Below, piece by piece: positions 10,058 to 18,675 of a stretch of 64,000 nucleotides of DNA. Position 1 is the first letter of the stretch. Each line of letters starts with the position of its first letter. The position numbers and the translations under genes were made by a program. Source of the stretch: Arthrobacter sp. AFG20 (GTDB taxonomy: Bacteria > Actinomycetota > Actinomycetes > Actinomycetales > Micrococcaceae); NCBI RefSeq assembly GCF_002892795.1, contig NZ_PJMC01000012.1:1-64000 (forward strand), written 5' to 3'. The notes beneath the pieces were generated by a model. The model was not told the DNA's origin, did no database searches, and saw only the letters and a list, made by a program, of their open reading frames with translations.

Positions 10058-11047
10058 ATGGGCAGCAGTTTCCTGGTCACCACCGCGATCCCGGACCCCG
10101 GGCTTCAACTGCTTTCCGACGCCGGCACGGTCACCGTGCTACCGTCGCCTCCCGACTACGACACCCTGGCGGCGCTCTGCGCCTCGGGCGAGTACGACGT
10201 CGTCCTCACCCAGCTGCGCGACGTCGTCGACGCCCCATTGCTGGCCGGCGCACGGGTGAAGGGTGTGTCCAACTTCGCGGTGGGCTACAACAACATCGAC
10301 GTGGACGCCGCCACCCGCCACGGCATTCTGGTGGGCAACACCCCCGGGGTGCTGACGGACGCGACGGCGGACATCGCCATGCTGCTCATCCTCGGCACCG
10401 CCCGCCGGGTGGTGGAGGCGGACCGGCTGGTCCGCGACGGGAAATTCCACGGCTGGGAACCCGAGCTGCTGCTGGGCCGGGACGTTTCCGGCGCGGTGCT
10501 GGGCCTGGCCGGGTTCGGCCGGATCGCCCGCGCCACCGCCCGCCGCGCCCTGGGCTTCGGGATGGAAATCCTGTTCGCGCCGCGGCCTCCCGGGCACCGG
10601 CCGGTCAGCGACGAGGAGCTGGGTGAATTCGCGGGGAAGGTGCGGCAGGTTTCCTGGGATGAGCTGGTGGAACGCAGCGACTTCCTGTCCCTGCACGTCC
10701 CGCTCAACGAGCAGACCAGACACCTGGTGGACCGGGCCGTGCTCCAGCGGATGAAGCCCGATGCCATCCTGATCAATACCGCCCGCGGGCCGGTGGTGGA
10801 CGAGGCCGCCCTGGTCGAGGCGCTCCGGGACCGGGTCATTGCCGGTGCCGGGCTGGACGTCTTCGAGGACGAGCCGCGGCTCGCCCCCGGCCTCGCCCAG
10901 CTGCCCAACACCGTGCTGCTGCCGCACGTTGGCAGCGCCACCGTCCCGGTCCGCAGCGAGATGGCCCGCCTCAGCGCGCTGAACGCCGTCGCCATCGCCG
11001 AGGGACGCACCCCGCCGCACGCCGTCAACACCCTCACCGGCGCATGA
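10058..11047 (+). CDS. D-2-hydroxyacid dehydrogenase (hydroxypyruvate/glyoxylate reductase-like)
   Basis: A 329-aa NAD(P)-dependent D-isomer 2-hydroxyacid dehydrogenase. The Rossmann motif is GLAGFGRIARATARR. The catalytic triad is visible as Arg in NTARGPVVDEAAL, Glu in AGLDVFEDEP and His in LLPHVGSAT. With a glycerate kinase overlapping its 3' end, reduction of hydroxypyruvate to D-glycerate is the simplest role. The start at ATG 10058 follows GGGAGG and is 2 nt past the upstream stop. Confidence 0.88.
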   Translation: MGSSFLVTTAIPDPGLQLLSDAGTVTVLPSPPDYDTLAALCASGEYDVVLTQLRDVVDAPLLAGARVKGVSNFAVGYNNIDVDAATRHGILVGNTPGVLTDATADIAMLLILGTARRVVEADRLVRDGKFHGWEPELLLGRDVSGAVLGLAGFGRIARATARRALGFGMEILFAPRPPGHRPVSDEELGEFAGKVRQVSWDELVERSDFLSLHVPLNEQTRHLVDRAVLQRMKPDAILINTARGPVVDEAALVEALRDRVIAGAGLDVFEDEPRLAPGLAQLPNTVLLPHVGSATVPVRSEMARLSALNAVAIAEGRTPPHAVNTLTGA

Positions 11048-12030
11048 CCGTCCTGGTCGCCCCGGACAGCTTCAAGGGGACGTACCCGGCAGCGGAGGTG
11101 GCCGCTGCCGTCGCCGCCGGCATCCGTGATGCAGGCGGGACGGCGACAGAGCTGCCCGTCGCCGACGGCGGGGAGGGAACCTTCGACGCACTGTGCGGCA
11201 GCCTGCAGGCCTCGGCTGTTTCCGTCGTCGCGCAGAACCCATGGGGTGAGCCGCTCGCGGCCACAATCGGGCTGTCAGCGGACGGAACCGCCGTCGTCGA
11301 GCTTGCCCAGGCCAGCGGCCTGACGGTGCCGGGCAGCGGACCGCGCGATGCGGTGTCGGCCAGCACCTACGGCACGGGCATGATGGTTTCCGCCGCCGTG
11401 GACGCCGGCGCCACGCACATCATGGTGGCAGCGGGCGGCTCCGCCACCACTGACGGGGGAGCCGGTGCCGTCCAGGCGATCAACGACGGCGGCGGCCTCC
11501 GGGGTGCCCGGCTCACCGTGCTCTCCGATGTCACGTCGACGTTCCTGGATGCCCCGCGGATTTTCGGGCCGCAGAAGGGCGTGGGCCCTGCCGGGATCGG
11601 ACTGCTGGAACAGCGGCTCAGGCAACTGGCGGATTCGTATCCCCGCAACCCCGTTGGCGTGCCGCGCACGGGGGCGGCGGGCGGCCTGTCCGGCGGACTG
11701 TGGGCGCACTTCGGCGCCGAGCTGGTGTCAGGGGCCGACGCCGTCCTGGATGCCTCGCAGTTCGACCGGCACCTGGCGGCCGCGGACGCCGTTGTGGTGG
11801 GCGAAGGGCGGCTCGATTCGCAGACCGGGGAGGGCAAGATCATCTCGGCCATCCTGGAACGGGTCCGGAGATCGGGGCGGACCATCCCCGTGGTGGCCAT
11901 CGTGGGGTCCGTCGCGGAGGACCTCGGCGCGTATGCCGGGAACTTCAGCGAAATACTCGTGGCCTCGGATGCCGACGCGATGTACGCGGCGGGGAAGGCA
12001 GTAGCCGGGTACTCCGCGGCACGGTTGTAG
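11044..12030 (+). CDS. Glycerate kinase (GlxK/GarK family)
   Basis: A 328-aa glycerate kinase of the GlxK fold: APDSFKGTYPAAEVAAAV at the N-terminus, ADGGEGTFDAL, AAGGSATTDGGAG, IFGPQKG and the C-terminal VVVGEGRLDSQTGEGKI. It phosphorylates glycerate to 2-phosphoglycerate (or the 3-isomer), draining the pathway into glycolysis. It overlaps the dehydrogenase by ATGA. A second, distinct glycerate kinase lies at 43563-44723 in a tartrate operon. Confidence 0.9.
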   Translation: MTVLVAPDSFKGTYPAAEVAAAVAAGIRDAGGTATELPVADGGEGTFDALCGSLQASAVSVVAQNPWGEPLAATIGLSADGTAVVELAQASGLTVPGSGPRDAVSASTYGTGMMVSAAVDAGATHIMVAAGGSATTDGGAGAVQAINDGGGLRGARLTVLSDVTSTFLDAPRIFGPQKGVGPAGIGLLEQRLRQLADSYPRNPVGVPRTGAAGGLSGGLWAHFGAELVSGADAVLDASQFDRHLAAADAVVVGEGRLDSQTGEGKIISAILERVRRSGRTIPVVAIVGSVAEDLGAYAGNFSEILVASDADAMYAAGKAVAGYSAARL

Positions 12031-12048
12031 CGGCGGGGTGCCTTTTTT
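12018..12048 (+). terminator. Weak terminator after the glycerate kinase
   Basis: A short GGCAC/GTGCC stem spanning the stop codon is followed by six T (12043-12048). The stem is only about 5 bp and the loop is long, so efficiency is uncertain. Confidence 0.35.
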
Positions 12049-12060
12049 CCTGGCGGGGCG

Positions 12061-12852
12061 CTACGCCTCGCCGGGGAACCGGCCGCCGAGCAGTCGTGTC
12101 ATGTGTTCGGCCGCTGCAAGCATCGGCTCGACCCAGGCCTCACAGGTCTCCAGGGGCATGCGCAGGGTCGGTCCGCTGATGGTCACCGCGCCCACCAGTC
12201 CGGCCGCGGAGTCGAAAACCGGTGCGGAAAGCCCGGAAGCCCCGTCTTCCCGTTCACCCACCGTGATGGCAAAGCCGTCCGTCCGGGTCTGCTTCACCAC
12301 GCTCTCCAGGTCTTCGGAACTGGTAATCGTGGACTCGGTGATCGGCTCCAGCGGATCCTTGAGGACGGCGTCCATGAGCTCGGGATCCCACGCCAGCAGG
12401 ACCCGGCCCGCGGAGCCCGCGTAGAGCGGAAGCACCTTGCCAAGATGCATCTCCCGGCGCAGGGCATGGCGGGTCTCAGCCATGGCGACGCACACCCGGT
12501 AATGCTGCTCGGCCTTGAAGAAGCAGGCCGTCTCGCCGGTGGTGTCCCGCAGGGTCTTCAACAGGGGGCTGAGAACGTCGATGACTTCCATGCCCCGCGT
12601 GGCCGGGGCAGCCCAGTACGCCATCCGCATGCCGATGCGGTAGGCATCCTCCTCCCGGTCCAGGAAGCCCTGGGAGGTGAGGTTGGTGACCAGCCGTTGA
12701 ACCGTGGAAGTGGGCATCCCGGTGAATTCCCGGATGTCGCTCAGCGAGAGCACCGGCCGGGAGAGCGAGAAGGCATCCAGGATCGACGTGATCTTCCCCA
12801 GGACAAGCAGGGGGTTGCTGCTGGATTTCGCTGAAGCATCGGCTGCCGACAT
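12061..12852 (-). CDS. IclR-family transcriptional regulator
   Basis: A 263-aa protein with an N-terminal winged helix (ILDAFSLSRPVLSLSDIREFTGMPTSTVQRLV) and a C-terminal IclR effector domain (LPLYAGSAGRVLLAW, GFAITVGEREDGASGLSAPVFD). It is convergent with the GntP-glycerate kinase operon, ending 31 nt from it, and is the likely regulator of that operon. ATG 12852 gives the usual family length; GTG codons at 12861 and 12879 are in frame and cannot be excluded. Confidence 0.88.
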   Translation of the reverse strand: MSAADASAKSSSNPLLVLGKITSILDAFSLSRPVLSLSDIREFTGMPTSTVQRLVTNLTSQGFLDREEDAYRIGMRMAYWAAPATRGMEVIDVLSPLLKTLRDTTGETACFFKAEQHYRVCVAMAETRHALRREMHLGKVLPLYAGSAGRVLLAWDPELMDAVLKDPLEPITESTITSSEDLESVVKQTRTDGFAITVGEREDGASGLSAPVFDSAAGLVGAVTISGPTLRMPLETCEAWVEPMLAAAEHMTRLLGGRFPGEA

Positions 12853-12928
12853 AGGACTCACGCTAGACGGTGGCTTCACCCCGGTCCAATCCCACTGGCC
12901 AATCCTTCACCCGCTGGACCCCCCCTTC

Positions 12929-12991
12929 GAGTTTTTGTACAGATAATGGCCGCTAAACCCCCCGCAACCCGTGATATCTGTACAAAAACTC
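12929..12991. repeat. Perfect 17-bp inverted repeat between IclR gene and monooxygenase operon
   Basis: The left arm 12929-12945 (GAGTTTTTGTACAGATA) and the right arm 12975-12991 are exact reverse complements separated by 29 nt. The right arm ends on the stop codon of the monooxygenase gene. It could terminate the minus-strand operon (no free T-run, but the stem is T-rich) or be a paired operator upstream of the IclR gene; each arm holds a GTAC core. Confidence 0.6.
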
Positions 12992-14415
12992 TAGAGGAGC
13001 TGCTCCCCGACGGTCAGCTGAAGCCTGATGGTGTCGGCTTCCTGCCGGACCGGCGTCGCCAGCCCGAGGTTCTCCCGCAGCGTGGATCCGGCGTACTCCG
13101 TCGGGTAGACGCCACGTTCCTGCAGCTCCGGGACGAGGTGGTTGACGATGTCGTCCAGGCCGGTGGGGATCAGCCACGGCGAGATGTTGAAGCCATCCAC
13201 GGCGCCGGTTCGGGCGTACTCCGCCAGACGGTCGGCCACCTCGGTGTAGGAACCCGTGAAGCTGGAGTCCCCGCGGCTGGTCCGGGCCGAGACGAACTGC
13301 CGGATGCTGAGCCCCTTGTCCTTTGCTTCGGCCCGCCACTGGTCCGCCAGCTGCTTCGCCTTGGCGCCGTGGAAACCGCTGCCGCGGGTTTCGGAGGTCT
13401 CCTCCACTACCGGGTCGATGTCCGGCAGCGGCCCGTCCGGATCGAAGCCCTGAAGCTCGCGGCCCCAGAACTGTTCGAGATAGGCGATGGCCTGCTCGGG
13501 TCCGATCTGTAGGCTCCGCACCCAGTCCTTCTTCTCGAGTGCTTCCTGCGGGGTGGCGGCAAGAATGAACTCGCTCGCCGGCATGATCTTGACGTCGTTC
13601 GCACCGCGGCCGGCCTTGACGGTGCGCTCAACGATGTCGCGGCGGAAGTCGAGGGCGTCGTCGAGCCTTGGGTGGGCGGAGAAGATGACGTCGGCCTGCC
13701 GGGCAGCGAAGTCGCGTCCCTCCGGCGAGTCGCCGGCCTGGAACAGCACCGGCCGGTACTGGGCGCTGCGCGGCAGCCGCGGCACGTAGTCCACCGTGTA
13801 GTGCTTGCCCTCGTGGTGCACGGGCCGGGCCGAACCGGGTGCGGCCCAGGCGGAGGCGCCAGGCGTTTCGGCGATGGCGCCGTCCTCCCAGGAGTCCCAG
13901 ATGCGCTTGGCGGTGTTGACGAATGCTTCAGCGTGCACGTACCGGTCGGCGTGGTCCAGGTAGCCGCCGCGGCGGAAGTTCGCCCCGGTCCAGGCGTTGT
14001 CCGTGGTGACCACGTTCCAGGCCGCGCGGCCGCCGGAGAGCAGGTCCAGGCTGGACAGCCGGTGTGCCAGATCAGCGGGATCGTTGTACGTGGTGTTCTG
14101 GGTGGCCACCAGGCCAATGCGGGTGGCCACGGAAGCCAGCGCGGCCAGCATGGTCTGCGCGTCCGGCCGGCCGGCGACGTCCAGGGCGTGTGGGCGGCCG
14201 AGGTGCTCGCGGAGCCTCAGCCCTTCGCCCAGGAAGAACGCGGCGAACAGTCCCCGTTCCGCTGTCTGGGCGATGCGGCGGAAGGACTCGAAGTCCGTCT
14301 GCGATCCGGATTCCGGCGACTTCCAGACGGTGCCGGAGTTCACGCCCTGGAAGAAGATGCCGAGCTGCAGCTGGCCTGAGGGCACGAAGCCGTTGCCGAT
14401 GGGTGTGTCTTTCAT
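12991..14415 (-). CDS. FMN-dependent monooxygenase, NtaA/SnaA/DszA family
   Basis: A 474-aa luciferase-like (bacterial luciferase fold) monooxygenase. Typical sequence: LGIFFQGVNSGTVWKSPES, QNTTYNDPADLAHRLSSLDLLSGGRAAWNVVT, the W-x-SWEDGAI segment and RPVLFQAGDSPEGRDFAA. Members oxidise N- or S-compounds with reduced flavin and O2 (nitrilotriacetate, dibenzothiophene sulfone, N-acetyl-S-substituted cysteines). Start ATG 14415 follows AGGGAGAG. It is the last gene of the transporter-monooxygenase operon, and its stop lies in the right arm of a 17-bp inverted repeat. Confidence 0.88.
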   Translation of the reverse strand: MKDTPIGNGFVPSGQLQLGIFFQGVNSGTVWKSPESGSQTDFESFRRIAQTAERGLFAAFFLGEGLRLREHLGRPHALDVAGRPDAQTMLAALASVATRIGLVATQNTTYNDPADLAHRLSSLDLLSGGRAAWNVVTTDNAWTGANFRRGGYLDHADRYVHAEAFVNTAKRIWDSWEDGAIAETPGASAWAAPGSARPVHHEGKHYTVDYVPRLPRSAQYRPVLFQAGDSPEGRDFAARQADVIFSAHPRLDDALDFRRDIVERTVKAGRGANDVKIMPASEFILAATPQEALEKKDWVRSLQIGPEQAIAYLEQFWGRELQGFDPDGPLPDIDPVVEETSETRGSGFHGAKAKQLADQWRAEAKDKGLSIRQFVSARTSRGDSSFTGSYTEVADRLAEYARTGAVDGFNISPWLIPTGLDDIVNHLVPELQERGVYPTEYAGSTLRENLGLATPVRQEADTIRLQLTVGEQLL

Positions 14416-14425
14416 GGGTCTCTCC

Positions 14426-15634
14426 CTAGTTATCGGCCGCGGAAGGCGCGTGCACAGTGGCTGATTCCGTGGCGGTGGCGGCGGCATACCGGCTGGCCGG
14501 ACGCTGCAGGCCCAGCAGGTCCCGGAAGGTGGAACCCGGCTGCTGCGCCGCCAGCACGCCGCGGCGCCGGAGGGCAGGAAGCACCAGCTGGGCCAGCTCC
14601 TCCAGGTCCACGTCCAGGACCGCGGGGTGGAGGCGTACGCCGTCGGCAGTCTCCAAAACGGAGGCCAGCAGTTCGGTGAGCTCCGCAGCGGTGCCGACGA
14701 AACGGGCGCGGCTGCTCTGCCAGGGAGTATGCGCATCCAGCTCGGCGAGGCGCCCGACGGCGCTTTGCCCGCGGGCGTCGAGGACGACGTCGAGCTCGGC
14801 GATGACGGCGGCCGCGGGAACGGCTGCCCGCGCTTCGGCGATCTCGCCGGCCAGCAGCTCGGGTGTGGGCGCGGAGACGAGGACGGCGTCCGCCGCCCCG
14901 GCGGACAGCTGGTCCGCGCCCAGCAGGCCAGCGGGAGCCAGGACCGGCAGCTGTCCCTGCAGCGGACGGGGAATGATGGACGGCCCCTTGACGGAGTAGC
15001 CGGCGCCGGCAGCGCTCTCAAAGTCGACGTAGTGCAGCTTGTCGACGTCGAGGTACCGGCCGGTGGCGACGTCGCGGATCACGGCGTCGTCCTCCCAGGA
15101 ATCCCACAGCCGGCGGCCCACCTCGATCGAATCGGCGGCCTCCCGGCCCAGCCCGTCAGCAGAGACGAAAGAACGTCCGACGGCGGCAGCGTCAACCGCC
15201 TGGTCCGAGGCAGCCACCAGCCAGCCGGCGCGCCCGCCGGACACGTAGTCCAGGCTGGCCAGCTGCGTCGAGATGTGGAATGGCTCCGTGTAGACGGTGT
15301 CCACCTCGGGGACCAGCACGATGGAACCCGTGACAGGCCCGGCGAAGGCTGCACGCTGCAGGGCGTTCAGCCGGCCTGGGACGTCGCGGCCGTCCACCGA
15401 GTCAGCCGCTGGCGGCAGCGATCCGTCGGCAAAAGTCGCCACGTGGAACCCGGCCGATTCGGCGGCCAGCACCGTGGCGCGGACCCGCGTTCCGTCGAGC
15501 AGTTCGGCGGGACTGTGCCGGGCCTTGCGCCACGCGGCGGGGTGCGCGCCGTCGCCGTCCAGTTCCAGGGCGAGGAAGCCCTGCCGCACCTGCTCGGTAG
15601 AAGGACCAGTGGAGGGGGTGGCTGCAGTGCTCAC
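14426..15634 (-). CDS. Luciferase-like monooxygenase family protein
   Basis: A 402-aa protein related to the NtaA/SnaA monooxygenases (HISTQLASLDYVSGGRAGWLVAAS, RRLWDSWEDDAVI, GSTFRDLLGL). It is shorter than its downstream neighbour and lost or altered some of the flavin/substrate loops, so it may be a partner subunit or have a distinct substrate. The GTG start at 15634 overlaps the stop of the DUF1684 gene (GTGA), indicating translational coupling. Confidence 0.78.
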   Translation of the reverse strand: MSTAATPSTGPSTEQVRQGFLALELDGDGAHPAAWRKARHSPAELLDGTRVRATVLAAESAGFHVATFADGSLPPAADSVDGRDVPGRLNALQRAAFAGPVTGSIVLVPEVDTVYTEPFHISTQLASLDYVSGGRAGWLVAASDQAVDAAAVGRSFVSADGLGREAADSIEVGRRLWDSWEDDAVIRDVATGRYLDVDKLHYVDFESAAGAGYSVKGPSIIPRPLQGQLPVLAPAGLLGADQLSAGAADAVLVSAPTPELLAGEIAEARAAVPAAAVIAELDVVLDARGQSAVGRLAELDAHTPWQSSRARFVGTAAELTELLASVLETADGVRLHPAVLDVDLEELAQLVLPALRRRGVLAAQQPGSTFRDLLGLQRPASRYAAATATESATVHAPSAADN

Positions 15635-16491
15635 TTGCCGGCCTGCCTTTCGTAGGGGTTCTGTTCGCCGGCTTCGATGGCCACTGTCAGACGGTTTTCG
15701 GCTGGCGGCAGCGGGCAGGTGGCGAGGTCGGTGTAGGCGCACGGGAGGTTCACCGCGCGGTTGAAGTCCAGGGCCACGCGGCCGTCAGCGTCCGGTGCGA
15801 CCACCGTGAGCGAGCGGTTCGCCGCGTAGGTGGTCTTGCCGGACGTCGCGTCCGTGAACAGCACGGACAGGGTGCCCGGCGCGTGGCCGTTGAAGGCCGT
15901 GAGCGTGAGGTCCTGGCCGTCCAGCTCGAACCGGATCTCGCCGGGTGCTTCGTACACGTGCACGATGCCCTCCACGGCGGCCCCAACGGTAGTGGGCCGG
16001 GGTGACTCGAACGGCACGTACACGCCCCCGACGGCGAAGCGCGGGTCCGGGGCGTAGGCCGGCGTGCCGCGGTACTCGTTGAGCAGCGGGTTCTCCGGGT
16101 GCCGGGGCCGCACGATGTATTCCCCGCCGCGCTTGGCGAGTTCGACGACGGCGGGACCGGCCGTGAGGTTGATGCCCTCACGCTCGGGGATGGGATCGAA
16201 GGCGACGGCGGTACTTCCGTCCGTAACTGAGCTGCTGTTCAGCTCCCGGCCGTCGCGCAGCAGGCTTTCGCCGGCCCCCAAAACCACCGTGACGGCGTCG
16301 TTCTGCACGCTCCAGATGCCCGGAACGCCCTCGAGCCGGGAGGGTTCCGCACCCAGCCAGTGCAGGTGGGTGACGGCGAGGAAGCCGTGGGGATCGGCGC
16401 GGCGGCGCTCATGCGCGGCGTGCCACTGCTCCCATTCGGCGGCGAAGACTGCTGTGCGGGAATCCTGTTCAGTGTGCGTAGACGTGGGCAC
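15631..16491 (-). CDS. DUF1684-domain protein
   Basis: A 286-aa protein of the DUF1684 family, recognised by FLAVTHLHWLG near the start and by the C-terminal half: ALDFNRAVNLPCAYTDLATCPLPPAENRLTVAIEAGE. No enzymatic role is established to my knowledge. It is locked into the monooxygenase operon by overlaps on both sides, so it probably acts in the same process. GTG 16491 has a good AGGAG box 5 nt upstream, inside the end of the preceding gene. Confidence 0.8.
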   Translation of the reverse strand: MPTSTHTEQDSRTAVFAAEWEQWHAAHERRRADPHGFLAVTHLHWLGAEPSRLEGVPGIWSVQNDAVTVVLGAGESLLRDGRELNSSSVTDGSTAVAFDPIPEREGINLTAGPAVVELAKRGGEYIVRPRHPENPLLNEYRGTPAYAPDPRFAVGGVYVPFESPRPTTVGAAVEGIVHVYEAPGEIRFELDGQDLTLTAFNGHAPGTLSVLFTDATSGKTTYAANRSLTVVAPDADGRVALDFNRAVNLPCAYTDLATCPLPPAENRLTVAIEAGEQNPYERQAGK

Positions 16492-17635
16492 GGTCGCTCC
16501 TGTGGTTGTCGTGGTCGGTGGTGACGGCGGAGGCGGCGTCCGGTTCGGTGGCTCCCGCAAAACCGGGACGGCCGCCAAAGGGATCCGCGGACTCCCAGAG
16601 GGTGGTGGGGGCTGATGCGCGCACGGCCGGGATCACCTCGAGCGCGAACCGCTCCAGGATCTCCAGCTGCTGCTCGAAGGGCAGGGTGGTGGGCAGTGAG
16701 ATGGACTGCAGGTCGTGCCCGTACAGCTCGTGGTAGCTGAGGATCTTGTCGATCACCTGTTCCGGGCTGCCCACCAGTGCCGGGCCCTCCGCCACCGCGT
16801 GGTCGATGTCCCGGAACGGCGAGTTGTTGCCGGGAACGTTGCGGGCAGCCGTGAGGCCCTCGTACACCGGGCCGTATTGGCGCTTGGCCTCCTGCGTGGT
16901 GCTGGCAATGAACACCCCGCCGGCCCCGCTGCCAGAGCCGAGGTAACGGTGGCGGGGATCATGTCCGTGCCGCTCGTACTCCGCCACGTAGTGGTCGATG
17001 AGCACCTTGTAGTTTTCCCGCGGCTGGATGGCGTTCGCGGTGAACAGCGGGTCGCCCCAGCGCGCCGCCAGCGCCGCCGACGTCAGCGTTGTAGCAGACC
17101 CGTGCCAAATCCGCGGGGAACCGGCGTACGGACGTGGCGTGGTGGTGGTTTTATCGGTGAGCGCCGGACGGAAGCGGCCGGACCACGTCACGTCCTCCTC
17201 GCGCCAGAGCCGGCGCAGCAGGGCGTACTTCTCTTCCAGCAGGTCCCACTGGTCCGCCAGGTCCAGGCCGAAGAGAGGGTACTGCAGCACCTCGTTGCCC
17301 TTGCCGATCACCAGTTCCAGCCGGCCGCGGCTGAGCTGGTCGATCGTGGCGTAGTCCTCGGCCACGCGAACCGGGTCCAGGACGGACAGGACGGTGACGC
17401 CGCTCTGCAGCCGGATCCGGGAGGTGACCGCCGCGATGGCCGCGAGCACCGTGGTGGGGGAGGACGAGATGAACTCGCCGGCATGCCGCTCGCCTACGGA
17501 GAAGCTGTCGTAGCCTAGCTCCTCGGCGCGCCGGGCGGTCTGCACCACTTGGTTGAGACGGTCGGCTGTGGAGACGATTTCCCCGGTGACCGGATTCTTC
17601 AGGTGCGGGATGATGTCCAGGACCTGGAACTTCAT
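16469..17635 (-). CDS. LLM-class flavin-dependent oxidoreductase
   Basis: A 388-aa luciferase-like monooxygenase of the alkanal/alkanesulfonate subtype: AEELGYDSFSVGERHAGEF, TSRIRLQSGVTVLSVLDPVRVAEDYATIDQLSRGRLELVIGKG, and a C-terminal GSPEQVIDKI. It is the third flavin monooxygenase in this operon, from a different branch than the other two. The ATGA overlap with the binding-protein gene supports co-translation. The C-terminal 40 residues are charged and His/Asp-rich, beyond the usual family end. Confidence 0.85.
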   Translation of the reverse strand: MKFQVLDIIPHLKNPVTGEIVSTADRLNQVVQTARRAEELGYDSFSVGERHAGEFISSSPTTVLAAIAAVTSRIRLQSGVTVLSVLDPVRVAEDYATIDQLSRGRLELVIGKGNEVLQYPLFGLDLADQWDLLEEKYALLRRLWREEDVTWSGRFRPALTDKTTTTPRPYAGSPRIWHGSATTLTSAALAARWGDPLFTANAIQPRENYKVLIDHYVAEYERHGHDPRHRYLGSGSGAGGVFIASTTQEAKRQYGPVYEGLTAARNVPGNNSPFRDIDHAVAEGPALVGSPEQVIDKILSYHELYGHDLQSISLPTTLPFEQQLEILERFALEVIPAVRASAPTTLWESADPFGGRPGFAGATEPDAASAVTTDHDNHRSDRAHVYAH

Positions 17636-18666
17636 TTTCCGGCCCCCGTTTGGGTGGAAGCGAAGTTGGCCTCGGTCACGGTCTTGGACTCCGGCAGAGC
17701 TTCCTCGGACAGTCCCCAGCGGTCCAGCACCTTGGCGTAGGAGCCGTCCTTGATGGCGGAGTTCAGCGCCTCGGCGATCACCGGTGCCAGGCCGTTGCCC
17801 TTGAGCATGGTGGCCGCCACCAGGGTTTCCGACGGCCAGCCGGCGTTGACCTTGCCGACGATCTTCAGGTCGTCGCGGGTGTTTTCCCGGTAGACCGTCG
17901 AGGGGTAGGGTGCGATGTTCAGGTCGGTCCGGCCCGAAGACAGCGCCAGGATGGTGTCGGCGTCGGACGAGTAGTACTGCAGGCTGGCGGGTTCTTTGCC
18001 TTTGGCCTCGAGCTCCTTGTTCCACGCCAGCAGGATCTTCTCCTGGTTGGTGCCGGAACCCACGGAGATCTTCAGGCCGGAGATGTCGTCGGCGCCCTGG
18101 ATGTTATAGGACGAGGACTTCTTCGCCTCAAAGCCCATGTAGGCGGCCCGGTAGCTGGCGAAGTCGAACAGCTTCACCCGGTCCTTATTGATGCCCACGT
18201 TGGAGAAGACGGCCTCGAAGTCGCCGGACTGGGTCTTCAGCGGCCAGTTCTCCCAGGACGTCACTTGGATGTCGAGCTCCAGGCCCAGCTTGTCCGCCAC
18301 GAGCTGGGCGATGTCCAACTCGGAGCCGATGGGCGTCTTGTCGTCCGTGGCGTGGAAGGACAGCGGAATCGAACCGGCGGTGGTGGCCACCGTGAGCTTG
18401 CCGTCCTTGCCGATCAGCGCCGGCACCTTCGCGGCCAGTGCGGCATCCCTTTCGGCGTGGATCCGCTGCTGGTCCGGTGAGGTGTTGTAGACGACGCCGT
18501 TCCGGGCCGCCGTCGTCGCCGCAGCTGATGCGGCACCGGCTGAACCGCCGGAGGCGACGGCGCCGGGATCGGAGCAGGCGGACAGGGCCGCTGTGCTGAG
18601 CAGCGTGCCGAGAAGCACGACGGCGGGCAGGGCACCGTTGCGGCGCTGGTTGGAGAAGGGTGCCAT
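17632..18666 (-). CDS. Amino-acid-type ABC transporter substrate-binding lipoprotein
   Basis: A 344-aa solute-binding protein of the family 3 (polar amino acid) type. A signal peptide ends in the lipobox LSAC with Cys31. The binding domain has IPLSFHATDDKTPIGSELDIAQLVADKLG, then FEAVFSNVGINKDRVKLFDFASY and ISVGSGTNQEKILLAWNKELEAKGK. The same family binds cystine, S-substituted cysteines and other polar amino acids. It belongs with the ATPase and permease immediately upstream. Confidence 0.88.
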   Translation of the reverse strand: MAPFSNQRRNGALPAVVLLGTLLSTAALSACSDPGAVASGGSAGAASAAATTAARNGVVYNTSPDQQRIHAERDAALAAKVPALIGKDGKLTVATTAGSIPLSFHATDDKTPIGSELDIAQLVADKLGLELDIQVTSWENWPLKTQSGDFEAVFSNVGINKDRVKLFDFASYRAAYMGFEAKKSSSYNIQGADDISGLKISVGSGTNQEKILLAWNKELEAKGKEPASLQYYSSDADTILALSSGRTDLNIAPYPSTVYRENTRDDLKIVGKVNAGWPSETLVAATMLKGNGLAPVIAEALNSAIKDGSYAKVLDRWGLSEEALPESKTVTEANFASTQTGAGK

Positions 18667-18675
18667 GGGAGTTCC

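Noticed and set aside
12991..15021. 676-codon frame that would fuse two monooxygenase genes
   Set aside because: Its first 200 codons are an out-of-frame reading of the neighbouring gene; AGGGAGAG before ATG 14415 marks the true start.
14627..15655. 342-codon plus-strand frame opposite the second monooxygenase
   Set aside because: Antisense shadow without a start signal; real genes on the minus strand are coupled by GTGA.
17650..18480. 276-codon plus-strand frame opposite the substrate-binding protein
   Set aside because: Shadow frame; the minus strand encodes a complete lipoprotein with lipobox.
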